A stretch of 64,000 nt of DNA. Source: Ichthyophis bannanicus (Eukaryota; Chordata; Amphibia; Gymnophiona; Ichthyophiidae). The stretch covers positions 724,235,828 to 724,299,827 of the forward strand of contig CM066036.1 of the NCBI GenBank assembly GCA_033557465.1, written 5' to 3'. The notes under the pieces were generated by a model that saw only the letters and a list, made by a program, of their open reading frames with translations, searched no databases and was not told where the DNA came from. A program made the position numbers and the translations under genes. Shown one piece after another: positions 53,232 to 64,000 of the stretch (its first letter is position 1; the number at the start of each line of letters is the position of its first letter).

Positions 53232-53529
53232 CGCCCGGCGGGCCCGCGCCTGAGGCCACATCGTGAAACCAGCAACCCTTCCTCAAGTTCCGTCTGTACA
53301 CCGAGACGCCAGTGAAACCCACGAAGAACCCGTATACAGTTTTGCAAATATCCCAACAGCCTGAATGTGCTCTCACACCCACCCCTGCCAGGACGGCAAC
53401 GACGTCCCCCAGGATTGAGCTTGCTCCCACCTTCAACCAGATGATCTGTCCATCACCGCAAGTATTCTACCCATAAATGAACTGATTGTCTAAACTAGAA
53501 CTGATTGTCCTTGATACTACCAGCATCTG

Positions 53530-53800
53530 TAATCACACTGTTCTCAGTAGCCATTACCTCTCTCTCTTACTATACTGTTGTCAGTAGCCATTACCTTACT
53601 ATACTGTTGTCAGTAGCCATTACCTCTCTCATATTATTATACTGTTGTCAGTAGCCATTACCTCTCTCATATTATACTGTGGTCAGTAATTGATACCTAT
53701 CTTTCTTATTATACTGTTGTCAGTTATAATACTGTTGTCAGTAGCCATTACCTCCCTCTCTTATTATACTGTTGTCAGTAGCCATTACCTCACAACCATA
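53530..53800 (+). repeat. Short tandem repeat in the LINE leader
   Basis: At least six copies of TACTGTTGTCAGTAGCCATT, each followed by ACCTCTCTC-type spacers, at irregular 30-50 bp intervals. Confidence 0.85.
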
Positions 53801-53995
53801 GTACTGTCTTCATGCAGTTAATTTATTATCCAACTTGCAATCACTGTACTGTTACACTTAATTTATCCCAGTTGCTGCTGTTCCATATCCCCCTGCACCT
53901 TTGTCAACTTGTTCTTTTCTTCACAGTTATATATTCTGCTTGTAGTAGCAAAGTTACCCGATCCGAATTCTCTGGCTGCACTTTATTAATCTACA

Positions 53996-56900
53996 ATGTA
54001 CAAAATCCTGTTCTTATTCTCTACCCTCCTAACCCTTGGTCTCCCTTGCATTTCAAATGCTTTCCACCATGATTCCAACCATATACCAATACTACACACC
54101 CATGGAAGGAGATGGTCTGAATTCCCCCACCACACCACAACAAAAAACAACCGTACACCCCACTCTCACCTACTTCACATTCCCCTCCAAAACATCAAAA
54201 AGACAAAAGCCGAGAAGCAGCATCATCAGCGCCGACTGAAATGTGCACTGATAAATGCCAGATCAGTAAAATCAAAATGGCCTGCTACCATTGACCTGAT
54301 TCCGCTATACAATCTTGACATCCTAATGATCACGGAGACATGGCTATCTGACTGCGACAACGCCCTATTGAATCAGATGCTGCCACCTGGATTTGATTTA
54401 TACACATGCCACAGGACCATCCAGAGAGGAGGCGGGACGCTCATCCTTGCAAAAGCAGATCTACACTTCAAACTATGCAACTCCTCTAGCTCAGCCCATC
54501 TTGATTCCCTCACCATAGCTAATGAGCTATGCACAATTAACCTTTTCTATCGGGCACCCACCCCTTTACCAGATGACCTTCCAACAATAATTGAGCTTGC
54601 TTGCATGTCGTCCTCCTCACGCTCCCCAACTTGGTTGGTAGGCGATTTCAACCTCCCGTCTCTTCATGATAGCCACTCAACAGCATTCCTAAACGCCTTA
54701 GAGGATCTAGGCTACAAACAACATGTCGACTCCCCCACACACTCTAAGGGAGGTAAAACTGGACCTCATCTTTGCCCCCCATTTCAACGACTCAACAGCC
54801 CAAGACCTTACACTGTATATATCACCTGTGCCTTGGTCAGATCACAACCTCCTTAGATTCATTATACCCTTTAATACATCCTACAAGAGCCAAATGTCAT
54901 CAAACATTTCTGATACCCATACTGCCCGCTTCCATCCATTCAACCGGAGCGTAGTCCTGGAAAATCTTCTGCCACTTATGACCAACACGTCTCTAAACCT
55001 AGATGATCTCATCTCCAAATGGGACGAGAACCTTCAAGCTGCCTCCTGTCCATCCCACACTGAAAAGAGAACAAGGAAACGGGAACACGCACCATGGTTC
55101 TCTTCTGACCTTCGCTCATCTCTCCACCACCTGCGCAAACTTGAGAGACGGTGGCGACGATCACACTCCTCAGAATCACTTGATACATACAACTCTTACC
55201 TAATAACCCACCGTCGAAAGATAACACAGAGCAGGAAACTCTACCACACAGATTTATTGAAACGTTCCATCAATAAACCACAAGCCCTATTCAGAATAGT
55301 AAAATCCATAACAGGCGAACCGGTCTCCGCCCAACCCTCAATGCCCCAACCACAGGACTTTGCAAACTACTTGCAATCAAAGATGATTAAGACCAACATA
55401 AACATGTGTAGCAGTACATCACCCATACCGTCTAAGACACCCCTAGCAACTCCACTATGTAATTTCACTGTGGTCTCAAATAGAGAGATGGAGAACATTG
55501 TCGCCTCTATCAATCCCAGCACAGCACCCAACGACCCCTGTCCAGCCAGTTGGATCAAAGAGCTGCGTCATGACCTAAGCCAAATCCTGTGCAATATATT
55601 GAACCAGTCTTTTCTAACAGGCTCGTTCCCACAGCGCCTGAAAAACACCTCCATCAAGCCCCTACTAAAAAATAGCAGACTTGACCCGTCCAAAGTCGAA
55701 TCTTATAGGCCAATCTCGAGCATCCCCCAGCTTGCAAAAATCATAGAAAAAGCTGCTCAACAACAACTCCAGCACCATATTGACACTGAAGCTCCACTGG
55801 ACCAGTCACAGCACGGCTTCAGGGAAGCGCATGGCATCGACACAGTCCTCACAACCCTATTCAACGAATTGGTCACTGGTATGGACAGCATCCAACAAGG
55901 ATTTGTCCTCATCTTCCTGGACATCTCCGCTGCCTTTGACTCTGTGAATCATGACATACTTCTACAACGCCTGAAGGAAAAGGGGATTCAAGACACAGCA
56001 CTTGAATGGTGTAAATCCTACCTATCCAACAGGTGGCAACAAGTAAAAACAGGTCATACATCCTCGGAACCATTCCTGCAGTCTCAGGGGGTACCTCAAG
56101 GATCGTCCTTATCGGCATTACTGTTCAATATATATATGCAGCCGATATGTGATTTGATCCGATCGTTCAACGTACGATGCCTGGCTTACGCAGACGACAT
56201 CCTCCTCTACATGCCGTTCAAAATTGACCAACCGATGTTCTCCCCAATAATCAATTGTTTCGGAGCGGTAGCTGATTGGCTGCTGACACAAAACCTTCGG
56301 ATCAATCATAGTAAAACTGATGTCCTTTTTGTTACGAAGAACCGTAAATTCACACCCCCCCCATCGCTACTTGTCAACAATGTAGAATTGAAGTCCAAAC
56401 CTACAATCAGATATCTTGGCATCACATTGGACCAGCACCTAGATATGACCACACATGTGAAGAACGTTACAAAGTCTATATATCACAAGATCAAAACGTT
56501 ATGTCACCTCCGCCCCCTACTGGAATCCAGTGACTACCGGACAACCTTTCAGGCATTAGTCCTCCCACACCTGGACTTTGCGAACATCATCCTGCACGGC
56601 CTGCCTCAATCAACTTTAAATCCGCTCCGCCTGGCTATGAATGCCGCCGCAAGAGTTCTCTCTGGATCATCAAGAACTGACCACATAACACCAATCATGA
56701 AAAATCTGCATTGGCTGCCGTTACACGCCAGACTCCAATATAAGTCACTAGTCCTTACTTTCAAAGCCCTGAATAACTACCCACCTACACCGATTAGCAA
56801 ACTAATCCACAGCACCCTGGAAAACAGAGACAGGAGATCCACTTCAATGAACACCTTAATAGTCCCCAAGATGATGACGTCATGTACTAAGACCACTTCC

Positions 56901-57101
56901 AACAGGGCTTTCTCTATATTCGCTCCCCTAAATTGGAATGCCCTTCCACATGAAATCCGTGGCATCAAAAGCTTAATCCTATTCCGTAAAGCTCTGAAAC
57001 ACCACCTATTCACAATATACTACCCTGACACCCACACATCGGGTAAACTTCCCTCATGTCTCAGCTACCATAGCACCTTATTACAACCAGAAAATGGTTA
57101 G
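53996..57101 (+). pseudogene. L2-like LINE EN-RT polyprotein with one frameshift
   Basis: Frame 53996-54856 (286 aa) has a hydrophobic N-terminus, then AP endonuclease: CALINARSVKSKW, DILMITETWLSDCDN, LVGDFNLPSLHDS. A one-base change near 54750 shifts to frame 54723-57101 (792 aa): LIFAPHF, VPWSDHNLL (end of EN), linker, RT with FLDISAAFDSVNHDIL, GVPQGSSLSALLFNIYMQPI, catalytic AYADDILLY, and C-terminal HWLPLHARLQYK and NWNALPHEIRGI. All catalytic motifs of EN (Glu in TETW, Asp in GDFN, His in WSDH) and RT are intact. Apart from the frameshift the protein looks functional. Confidence 0.9.
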
Positions 57102-57364
57102 ACTATACTACTGCCCACCCACCACTTTTACGCCTGTCCCTCCCTCACGAAATGAAGATGATACCAAATTGGCTTAGAATATTGGTGACAATACTAATTT
57201 AACCTGTAAATAGTTACCCCGGTTATCCTATGTTTTTTTCCCTGTTCTATGTAAAACTCAATGTTGCTTGTATGCATTGTAGTATGTTTTGTTCGATGTA
57301 CACCACGCTGATTGTAATAGCGCGGTATAGAAGAAATGTTAAATAAATAAATAAATAAATAAAT

Positions 57365-57957
57365 ATAAATACTTGGGGTGCTGAGAGTGTTTGATGTAGT
57401 TTTTCTTCTTGGCCTGTTGTTATTCTGGAGTAAGAGATTATGAAGGCTAAAAGCAGAGCACTTGTGTCTGATCTTGAATATATTAATTACCATCTTATAT
57501 TTGACGCGCTGGCTTATTGGAAGCCAGTGGAGCTCTTTGAGAGTAGGGGTGATGTGATCTTGAGATGTTGAGCCAGCAATTATTCTGGCTGCTGTATTCT
57601 GAGCCATCTGAAGAGGCTTAAGTGAGTGTTTTGATAGTCCGTAGTAAATAGGATTACAAAAGTCCAGAATAGGAGTTATTAAGGCTTGGCAGACTGACCG
57701 GAAGTGGTCATATGAGAGTAAGGGCTTGAGGCGTCTAATCACTTTCATTCTATAGTATGCACTCCTCACAGTCTTTCTGATATGTGACTGGAGGGTTAGT
57801 CCTTTATCGAGGGTAATTCCAAGATATCTAATTTCGTCCTTGACTGGTATTGTAATATTGTTGTATTTAATGAAAGGTGGGGGGTTGAAGTCGGTGTTTC
57901 GAGTGACAATAAGTGCCTCTGTCTTATTGTAGTTTATGGCAAGGTTATTGAGTGTGA
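57365..57957 (-). mobile_element. L2-like LINE RT C-terminal region (minus), second part of a split copy
   Basis: The minus frame 57976-57194 reads YNKTEALIVTRN, RYLGITLDKGL, PLLSYDHFRSVCQALITPIL, LKPLQMAQNTAARII and LHWLPISQRVKYK. It is cut after SNTLSTPS, exactly where the piece at 52636-52268 takes up. The last residues of that frame (IYIYLFIYL) are only the inserted LINE's A-tail. Confidence 0.85.
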
Positions 57958-58240
57958 GCCAAATGCAGTTATGCACTTAGGGAAGAACAACCCAAACTAC
58001 AGTTATATGTTGCAAGGTTCCACATTAGGAATCACTACCCAGAAAAAGGATCTGGGCGTCATTGTGGATAATACGTTGAAACCCTCTACCCAGTGTACAG
58101 TGGCAGCCAAGAAAGCAAATAGAATGTTAGGAATCTGAAGGAAAGGAATGGAACATACTGTATGCAGGTCTAGTCACCATATCTTAAAAAGATTACACTA
58201 TTGAAGAAAAGCACATTACATTGATGATATAAAAATCAAA
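57958..58240 (+). mobile_element. CR1-like LINE, second part of the split copy
   Basis: Continues 51610-52267: MHLGKNNPNYSYMLQGSTLG, DLGVIVDNTLKPS, KKANRMLGI, then RSSHHILKK with an internal deletion, to about 58200. The Tc1 element follows. Confidence 0.75.
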
Positions 58241-58242
58241 TA

Positions 58243-59868
58243 TAGTTGTGGTCAACATTATTGGCACTCTTGCAGTTCAACCCTTTAATGATCAATATCT
58301 CCTAAAAATAAGTGTCCAGTGAAATGGTTTTCTACTATATATACACACATTTGTCACATAAAAGAATCAAATATAACAAGACCGATTAAAAAAGAAATAG
58401 TAGGAAATAGTATAAAGACTGAGACATTGCCAGGACATGATTACTGGCAACCTTATAAACAATTCAAATCACTTTGAACAAACTAATTACATTGCAATTG
58501 CAGTAAAATTAGATACACCTGTGATCAATTGTCAATACTCACATGGCTTGAATCAACCAATGAATGATGGCTCTAATGTTTAAAATGGCCACACTCACTT
58601 CCTATTCCATTTTCACAATGGTGGCGACAAGAGAGCTGCCTGAGACCATTAGAAAAGTCATTATCACCAAATATAAAACTTCAAAGGGATACAAGGCCAT
58701 CTCCAAAGACTTTGGGATTTCTGTGTCTACAGTTCACAATGTTATTAAGAAGTTTTCTGTGCATGGAACTATCAAGAATATTCTAGGACATGGGGGGAAG
58801 AGGAAAATTAACCCAAGAAGTCTTTGAAGGTTAGTGTGAACTGTTGAAAAAACACCATGTATAACACCAAAGAGCTTAAGGCTAACCTGGAGCAATCTGG
58901 AGTGTGGTTTCAACCCGCACCATATGCCACACACTAAACAAAGAAGGACTTCATGGGAGAAGGCCAAGGAGGATCCCACTGCTCAAATACAGACATAGAA
59001 AGGCATGCCTGATTTTTGCCCAAACCCACCTTGAGAAACCACAATCCTTCTGGGAAAATATTCTCTGAACAGATGAAACCAAATTTGAGCTCTTTGGCAT
59101 TGCAGAGCAGTGATACATTTATAGGCAAAGAAATGAAGCTTATAAGGGAAAAAAACACTCTTCCTACACTTAAATATGATGGAGGTCCCATAATGTTGTG
59201 GGGCTATTTTGCTGCCTCAGGAGCTGGAGGCCTGGCGCATATTAAAAGAATCATGAAATCAGAGAGCTACCAATGTATTCTGGAGCAAAACGTGCTACCT
59301 AGTGTCAGAAAGCTAGGTCTGGGTCGAAGGTCATGGGTCCTCCAACAGGTCAACAACCCAAAACATGCATCTAAAAGTAGAAAATAATGGCTAAAAAGGA
59401 ACACATGGACTGTTTTAAACTGACCAGCAATAAGTCCTGATTTCAATCCAATCAAGAACCTTTGGAAAGAACTGAAATCTGCCATTGGTAAATGAAATCC
59501 TGGAAACATTCATGAGCTGGAACAAATTACAGTTGAAGAGTGGGAGAAACTACCAGCAGACAGATATACAAAACTTATAGATGGCTACAATAAATGTTTG
59601 GAGGCTGTCATCACTGCCAAGGGTTGTGCAACCAACTATTAGTGAAGGGTGCTATTGATCCTGTCCAGGTCATATTTTGTTTTTGTTTTTGTTTTCTCAG
59701 AAATTACTATGTCTAAATTGCCCAGACAACATTTTTTGTTGGATACCTTTGAACATACTATTAAAATATTATGATGACCATACAGTTGGAATATTTCCAA
59801 TTATTTCTCAAGATCTAGTACACAACATACCTAAAATGCAAGGGTGCCAATAATATTGACTACAACTG
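58243..59868 (+). mobile_element. Tc1/mariner transposon with both terminal repeats
   Basis: TA at 58241-58242 and 59869-59870 flanks about 25-bp inverted ends: TAGTTGTGGTCAACATTATT and, reversed from the right, CAGTTGTAGTCAATATTATT, both followed by GGCAC. Length 1626 bp, normal for Tc1. One transposase gene, inactive. Confidence 0.92.
58618..59642 (+). pseudogene. Tc1 transposase, catalytically dead
   Basis: N-terminal helix-turn-helix: ELPETIRKVIITKYKTSKGY, ISKDFGISVSTVHNVIKKF. Frameshifts follow. Catalytic domain: ILWTDETKFELFG (first Asp present), GGPIMLWGYFAASG, then VLQQVNNPKHASK, where the second catalytic Asp (DN.PKH) is Val, and SPDFNPIKNLWKELK, where the catalytic Glu (IENLW) is Lys. 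It ends LEAVITAKGCATNY at 59642. It would have cut and pasted the element at TA sites. An alternative upstream ATG at 58564 exists. Confidence 0.9.
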
Positions 59869-59870
59869 TA

Positions 59871-60429
59871 ATAAGTGTTCCATTCCACTTCAGAATTCAA
59901 GCCATAAACAGCATGAAGCCTGTAAATCTCTTATTGTTCAACCAATGATAAACTTTGTTGAGGGTCACCCCCATGGCAATGTACTGAAACATGATTGATA
60001 ACAGCATAGTTTGCTGTGGAAATCACAAACAATGAGCCACCTTAGGGGTTTCCAGTTTCGTATTATAAAGACAGCTTCTGTGTTCAATCAATTGGGTATG
60101 TAATTTCTGTTCAATTTTCCTGAAGACAAACAACATTGAATTGCATATTCAAAGGTGTCAGAATTACAAATTCTTTGGAACAGTAGCAATATTTTTGAAA
60201 GCTTTAGGTGTGTGAAAACATTTGTGGTTTTCATACTGGAACACAATGAGCACATACCACATAAAGACTCTCCTCTCTTATAGCTTAAGTTCAGTATGAT
60301 AGATCTCATTTTGGCAGAAGCCAACATATATCACAAATTTCTGCCTCAGAAAAAAATGCAATCTTAAGGGGGTGTTTGTGTTTTTAAAATGTTTCAATGT
60401 TTCCTAATAATTTCATCTAACTAATGGCC
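59871..60429. other. Unassigned stretch
   Basis: Unique-looking sequence to the right of the Tc1 element. No coding or repeat call. Confidence 0.4.
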
Positions 60430-60640
60430 AAAGGTGTACAAGGTGTACAAGGTGTACAAGGTGTACACACCTTTGTATATAGTTTCCCCTATTTGCCAAG
60501 TTTATACTTCCTGTTAAATGTAATGACCAGACATATGTAAATTGTCGGATGTTTTCTGTTCAATGTAAACCGCGCTGATGTCTAATAGTGCGGTATATAA
60601 GAATTGTTAATAAATAAAATAAATAAATAAATAAAGTCAA
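60430..60640 (+). mobile_element. GGTGTACAA tandem repeat and L2-like LINE tail
   Basis: Four direct copies of GGTGTACAA start near 60433. From about 60470 an L2-like 3' end ends GTAAACCGCGCTGATGTC, GTGCGGTATATAAG and (AAAT)n. Confidence 0.8.
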
Positions 60641-61081
60641 CATAAAGGAATTTAGGCAGTATAAAACAATCTGTTAAAATGCTTTGCAGATAAAAGAAAG
60701 AGCTATTATCTATGGTCACTCTGAACATTTTACTTAATGCATTCACTTACTGATCGATTAGCACTAATACCATTACATAGTAAGCATGTTCCCAGCAGTT
60801 ATCACATGATTGTGGATACTATCACATGGCACACTTCATCTGAGTGCATCTAACAACACCCATAGAGGTATCATTTGTTGTACTCTTATCTGCCACATTG
60901 CCACTTAGTACTGAGCAATTATCCTCATGCCAGCGGCAATGAGCTGTCCACGCCAACACTCGACCCATTCCCCGCCACATCAAGCCAGAGCCAATTACTG
61001 TGTGCCTTAAAATGCAGTTGTTAGAATTCCCAGCAGCCAGTTGCTACGTGTTAAAAGGCATGGTTTCTAGGCATTAGTAAA
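60641..61081. other. Unassigned stretch
   Basis: No supported feature. Confidence 0.4.
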
Positions 61082-61218
61082 AGGGAAAACTGCAAGTAGG
61101 GATCCTAGAGGGAGGGGATTTGGATCTCAGATTCTGGAAGGGAGACAAGATTTTTTCCACCTTTCAGAATCTGAGATCCAAATTCCCTCCACCCAGGATT
61201 CCCACTTGCAGTTTTCCC
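61082..61218. repeat. Fold-back with about 60-bp arms
   Basis: GGGAAAACTGCAAGT to GATTTGGATCTCAGATTCTG on the left pairs with CAGAATCTGAGATCCAAATT to ACTTGCAGTTTTCCC on the right. The loop is about 12 nt. It is a compact MITE-like palindrome; no clear target duplication. Confidence 0.85.
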
Positions 61219-61296
61219 ACTCTTTCTCTAATGAACTTCCCACCAAAATTCAAATTGTAAAACTTCTGTCTTTTTCTAACACACTTTCCCTCCAAA

Positions 61297-61655
61297 ATGT
61301 ATTTATTTATTCAAACTTATTTTTATACTGTCTTTCTAATATTCAAAGCGGTTTACAACTAAACAACAAAGGTAACAGGGCTGTACAGTGAAATTAAACA
61401 ATACAATTGACAATATAACAGTAATGCTTATTACTATTTATAGTCAAGTTAATCTGAAGTTCCGCATGGTGTAGTAATAGGTCCAAATATTACCGTGTGT
61501 AAGGGGTTGATCTGACTGTATCTGGCTAGGATGGCTGAGAGTCTTGCGTAAAGGTAATGTTGTATTCTTCTTTCTTGCAGAATTTGGTTAAGTCCAAGCA
61601 TCCTCTTAAAGAGGGGGGAGGGGTAGGGTGTTCCACACTGTGGGGACAAATAGAG
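61297..61655 (-). mobile_element. L2-like LINE 3' fragment (minus)
   Basis: The tail in reverse (ATTTATTTATTCAAAC, CAAAGCGGTTTAC) at 61297-61360. The minus coding remnant at 61649-61449 includes LSPQCGTPYPSPLFKRMLGL, the end region of a LINE RT. Confidence 0.7.
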
Positions 61656-61990
61656 TGAATGCTCATTGCATGTTGCTTGTTTACTAATTCAAATGTCCCA
61701 CCTTTTCTTCAATGAACTTTCCCACCAAAATTCAAATGTCCTGCTTCAAACCAACCAATCCAGTTTGAGATCCATTGTATATAACAACAGACATTCATTG
61801 CATAACCACTTCATAGTTATAGTGTATTACTTGATATATCGCCTATAGTGGGTAGCAACTAGGCAGTTAAGGAAATTACGTTCAGGTACTGAAGAAAGCC
61901 ACACAATGATGGCTGAATCATCAGTTCCACCTACCAAGGTGCGGCATGACCTAGAAAACTGCAAAGATCGAGAATGCGAAGACTAAGCAC
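61656..61990. other. Unassigned stretch
   Basis: Nothing recognised. Confidence 0.4.
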
Positions 61991-61994
61991 TCAT

Positions 61995-63060
61995 TTCAAC
62001 TACAACTACTACTACTACTGATCATTTATATAGCGCTACAAGGCACATACAGTGCTGCACAGACACATGTAAAAGACAATCCCTGCTAATCAGAGTTTAT
62101 AATCTAGTCAAGACAGACAACACAGCAACTGTGGACAAGGATATATCTAGGGGGAATGGTAAAGCAATGCAAAGGAGATTAAGTGGATCAGGATCCAAAG
62201 CAGCTGAATTGGTGAGTTTTGAGTCTGGGTTTGAAAAGGGCCAGAGAAGTGCCTGATTGACAGACTCAGGTAGTTTGTTCTAGGCATAAGGAGCAGCAAG
62301 TTGAAAGGAGAAAAATCTGGAGTTGGCAGTAGAAGAGCGCAGTTGCTGAGGAGAGGTGTAGGGAGCGATAAGAGAGGAAAGGTAGTGAGAAGTTGTAGAA
62401 TGAGTGTAGGTATAGGTCAGTGGGAGAAGTTTGAACTGGATGTGGAAACGGATAGGGTGCCAGAGAAGTGACTTGAGAAGAGGGGTGATATGAGCATGAC
62501 GAGGCTGGTAGAAGATTAGCCACGAGGCCTAGTTTTGAACAGATTGAAGGGGAGAGAGATAATTCAGAGGGAGACCAGCAAGGAGTAGGTTGCAATAGTC
62601 TAGACAGGAGGTGACTAAAGAGTGGATAAGTGTCTTAGTAGTGTGTTCAGAAAGGAATGAGTGAATTTTGCTGATGCTATAGAGAAAGAAACAACAGGTT
62701 TTAGCTATCAGTTGGATGTTTGTGGAGGAGAGGGAATAGTCAAAAATGACCCGAAAGTTGCGAGCCAAGGAAACACAGAAGAGTAGAGTGTTATCCACAG
62801 AGATTGAGAAAGGAGGAAGGGGGGAGGTGGGTTTAGGAGGAAAAATAAGAAGCTCAGTTTTGACCATGTTCAATTTCAAATGGTGGTGAGACATCCAAGC
62901 AACAATGTCAGATAGGCAGGCAGAGATCCTGGCCTGGATTGCCAGAGAAATTTCAGGTGCAGAGAAGTAGATCTGAGAGTCATCAATACATACCCATTCA
63001 TTCCGCTTTCCTTGTTTTGCTTTTGTTTTACTAGTTGTCACTCCCACTGCTGCCGCTGCC
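61995..63060 (-). mobile_element. L2-type LINE 3' half with (TAC)n tail (minus)
   Basis: CTACTACTACTACTGATCAT at the 3' end. The minus frame 63047-62529 reads DDSQIYFSAPE (from the YADDTQIY motif), HHLKLNMVKTELLIFPPK, LIHSLVTSCLDYCNLLLAGL. The remainder to 62266 covers the C-terminal LPT..LHLSS region in other frames. Same family as 51040-51560 and distinct from the (AAAT)n-tailed L2-like LINEs. Confidence 0.85.
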
Positions 63061-63904
63061 CAGTCTTTTTTTCCAGTGGCTTCTGATAAGATTTATTTAT
63101 AAAAACAGAAAAAAATAAGAAATAACTATCTGCCATCCTTGTGCCTTTCTGCTTCCATTGTTGCTGCCTGTGTTACTCCTTATCCAACTGTTTCAGGCCC
63201 TGTCATTGCCCTATCTGCTGTCTTGATTTCAGTAGATTCTGTTTTATAAACTTATATCCTTTCTCACAAAAAAAACAAACAGAGAAAATGATGAATAACC
63301 TCCATTTCTATATGGAAGTGATTTTCTAATGCAGCTGCTACCTGAGTCTGGGCTGCCTGCTCCAGGCCCTGCCACTTCCAGACCTGCCTCTTTAGTTCAA
63401 TGCCACCACCCTGCTATCTTTTTGCTGAGCTTTTATTGCTAGGGCTGCTGCTGCCTGATGTGATTGCTGTTGTTTATTGTTTATTAGGTTCTTGCTTTAT
63501 AACCTTTCAAAGGGTGAATAGCATGGTCGTTTGCAAATAATTAAAATGAATAAGGAAAACAGAATGAAACTCCAAAATGTGGATAGGACAGAACTAAAGA
63601 AATAAGGAGAGGGAGTGATAGTGAGAAGCAGTACTAGAAATTGTACCAGGATTGCCCCATATGGCCCTTATCTCTCTACATACCTTTACCTCCCATTGAA
63701 TGCTGGATTAAAAAGACTTTAAGGCTTGTTCTGAATTCCTTGTAAGAGAAGTCAGAAAGTAGGGAGAAGGGAAGGCTATTTTAAAGATAAGGGGGTTTTG
63801 ATAAAAAAATGTGGCCTGCTTAATGGAGTTGGGCCTCATATGAATGGGAGTGTGGATGGCAAGGTGGTCACCCTGTTAGGAAAAAAGATAACTGGAGGGA
63901 ATAT
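63061..63904. other. Unassigned stretch
   Basis: Contains CTGCTGCCTG-type phrases repeated near 63045-63480 and AT-rich DNA. 63690-63900 resembles a LINE 3' UTR leading into the tail at 63905. Confidence 0.4.
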
Positions 63905-64000
63905 AAAAACTGTTCTATGTAAAATTGTTGTTTATTGTAAACCGCCCCTGATTTCAGGAAGGGGCGGTATAGAAAAATCCTGAAATAAATAAATAAAATA
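63905..64000 (+). mobile_element. L2-like LINE 3' tail at the window edge
   Basis: GTAAACCGCCCCTGATTTCA and GGGGCGGTATAGAAAAATCC, which can pair as a hairpin, then (AAAT)n. Confidence 0.85.

Larger units (their letters stand above)
52637..57355 (+). mobile_element. Nearly full-length L2-like LINE with four promoter monomers
   Basis: Structure: four CpG-rich 150-bp monomers (52637-53231), a leader with a 30-36 bp tandem repeat, EN and RT reading frames separated by a single frameshift, a 3' UTR, and a tail with CACCACGCTGATTG, AGCGCGGTATAG and (AAAT)n at 57300-57355. It is the youngest-looking element in the window by intactness. It lies in the minus L2-like LINE, which lies in a CR1 copy. 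No ORF1-type protein was found between the monomers and the EN. Confidence 0.9.

Noticed and set aside
52497..53315. 272-aa repetitive proline/alanine-rich frame
   Set aside because: It is the translation of the 150-bp monomers (a multiple of three) fused to antisense LINE sequence; no start context or family supports a protein.

Overview
This is about 64 kb of repeat-saturated vertebrate nuclear DNA. There is no operon, rRNA, tRNA gene or CRISPR array. The repeat mix (CR1-like and L2-like LINEs, tRNA-derived SINEs, hAT, Harbinger, Tc1/mariner, TTAA-flanked fold-backs, a Penelope-like element, a Ty3/gypsy relic) and the sparse exons with GT-AG introns suggest a large-genome tetrapod. A caecilian-like amphibian is my best guess from the repeat tails, but it is not proven.

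Host genes. A plus-strand gene probably crosses the window. Four exon-like segments have acceptor, open frame and donor or stop: 16671-16776, 19585-19670, 48371-48419 and 50385-50475, with a polyadenylation signal at 50708. The last two join in frame across their intron, and so do the first two; at least one exon between the pairs was not found. A small minus-strand candidate of three exons (42729 to 41939) would lie inside that gene's large intron. I identified neither gene.

Layout. 1-6.2 kb: fold-backs, a SINE fragment, a hAT-like element and a 1-kb G-rich minisatellite. 6.2-12.5 kb: a plus-strand L2-like LINE split by a nearly full-length minus-strand L2-like LINE, itself hit by a third LINE fragment. 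13-20 kb: SINE, CR1 pieces, hAT MITE, Harbinger-like element, minus-strand CR1-like LINE and two exons. 20.6-26.9 kb: one CR1 copy in five pieces, opened by a TTAA palindrome, a reversed CR1-like piece, a hAT transposon and a Harbinger MITE. 27-30.5 kb: a decayed Harbinger element with transposase and Myb/SANT remnants pointing at each other. 31-34.5 kb: a Ty3/gypsy relic without reverse transcriptase. 34.9-38.2 kb: an L2-like LINE with EN and RT. 38.2-41 kb: an unidentified Arg/Lys-rich reading frame and a SINE with a LINE tail. 41.3-46 kb: Penelope-type sequences, including an insertion with 460-470 bp inverted arms, a GIY-YIG frame and a perfect 15-bp target duplication. 46-50.7 kb: MITEs, SINEs and the last host exons. 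51-60 kb: a stack in which CR1 holds a minus L2-like LINE, which holds a nearly intact L2-like LINE with four 150-bp promoter-like monomers; a Tc1 element lies just beyond. 60-64 kb: more L2-like tails.

Most apparent reading frames are decayed transposons. The points most worth checking are the monomeric LINE promoter (also present in a second, diverged LINE), the inverted-arm Penelope insertion and the host exons.
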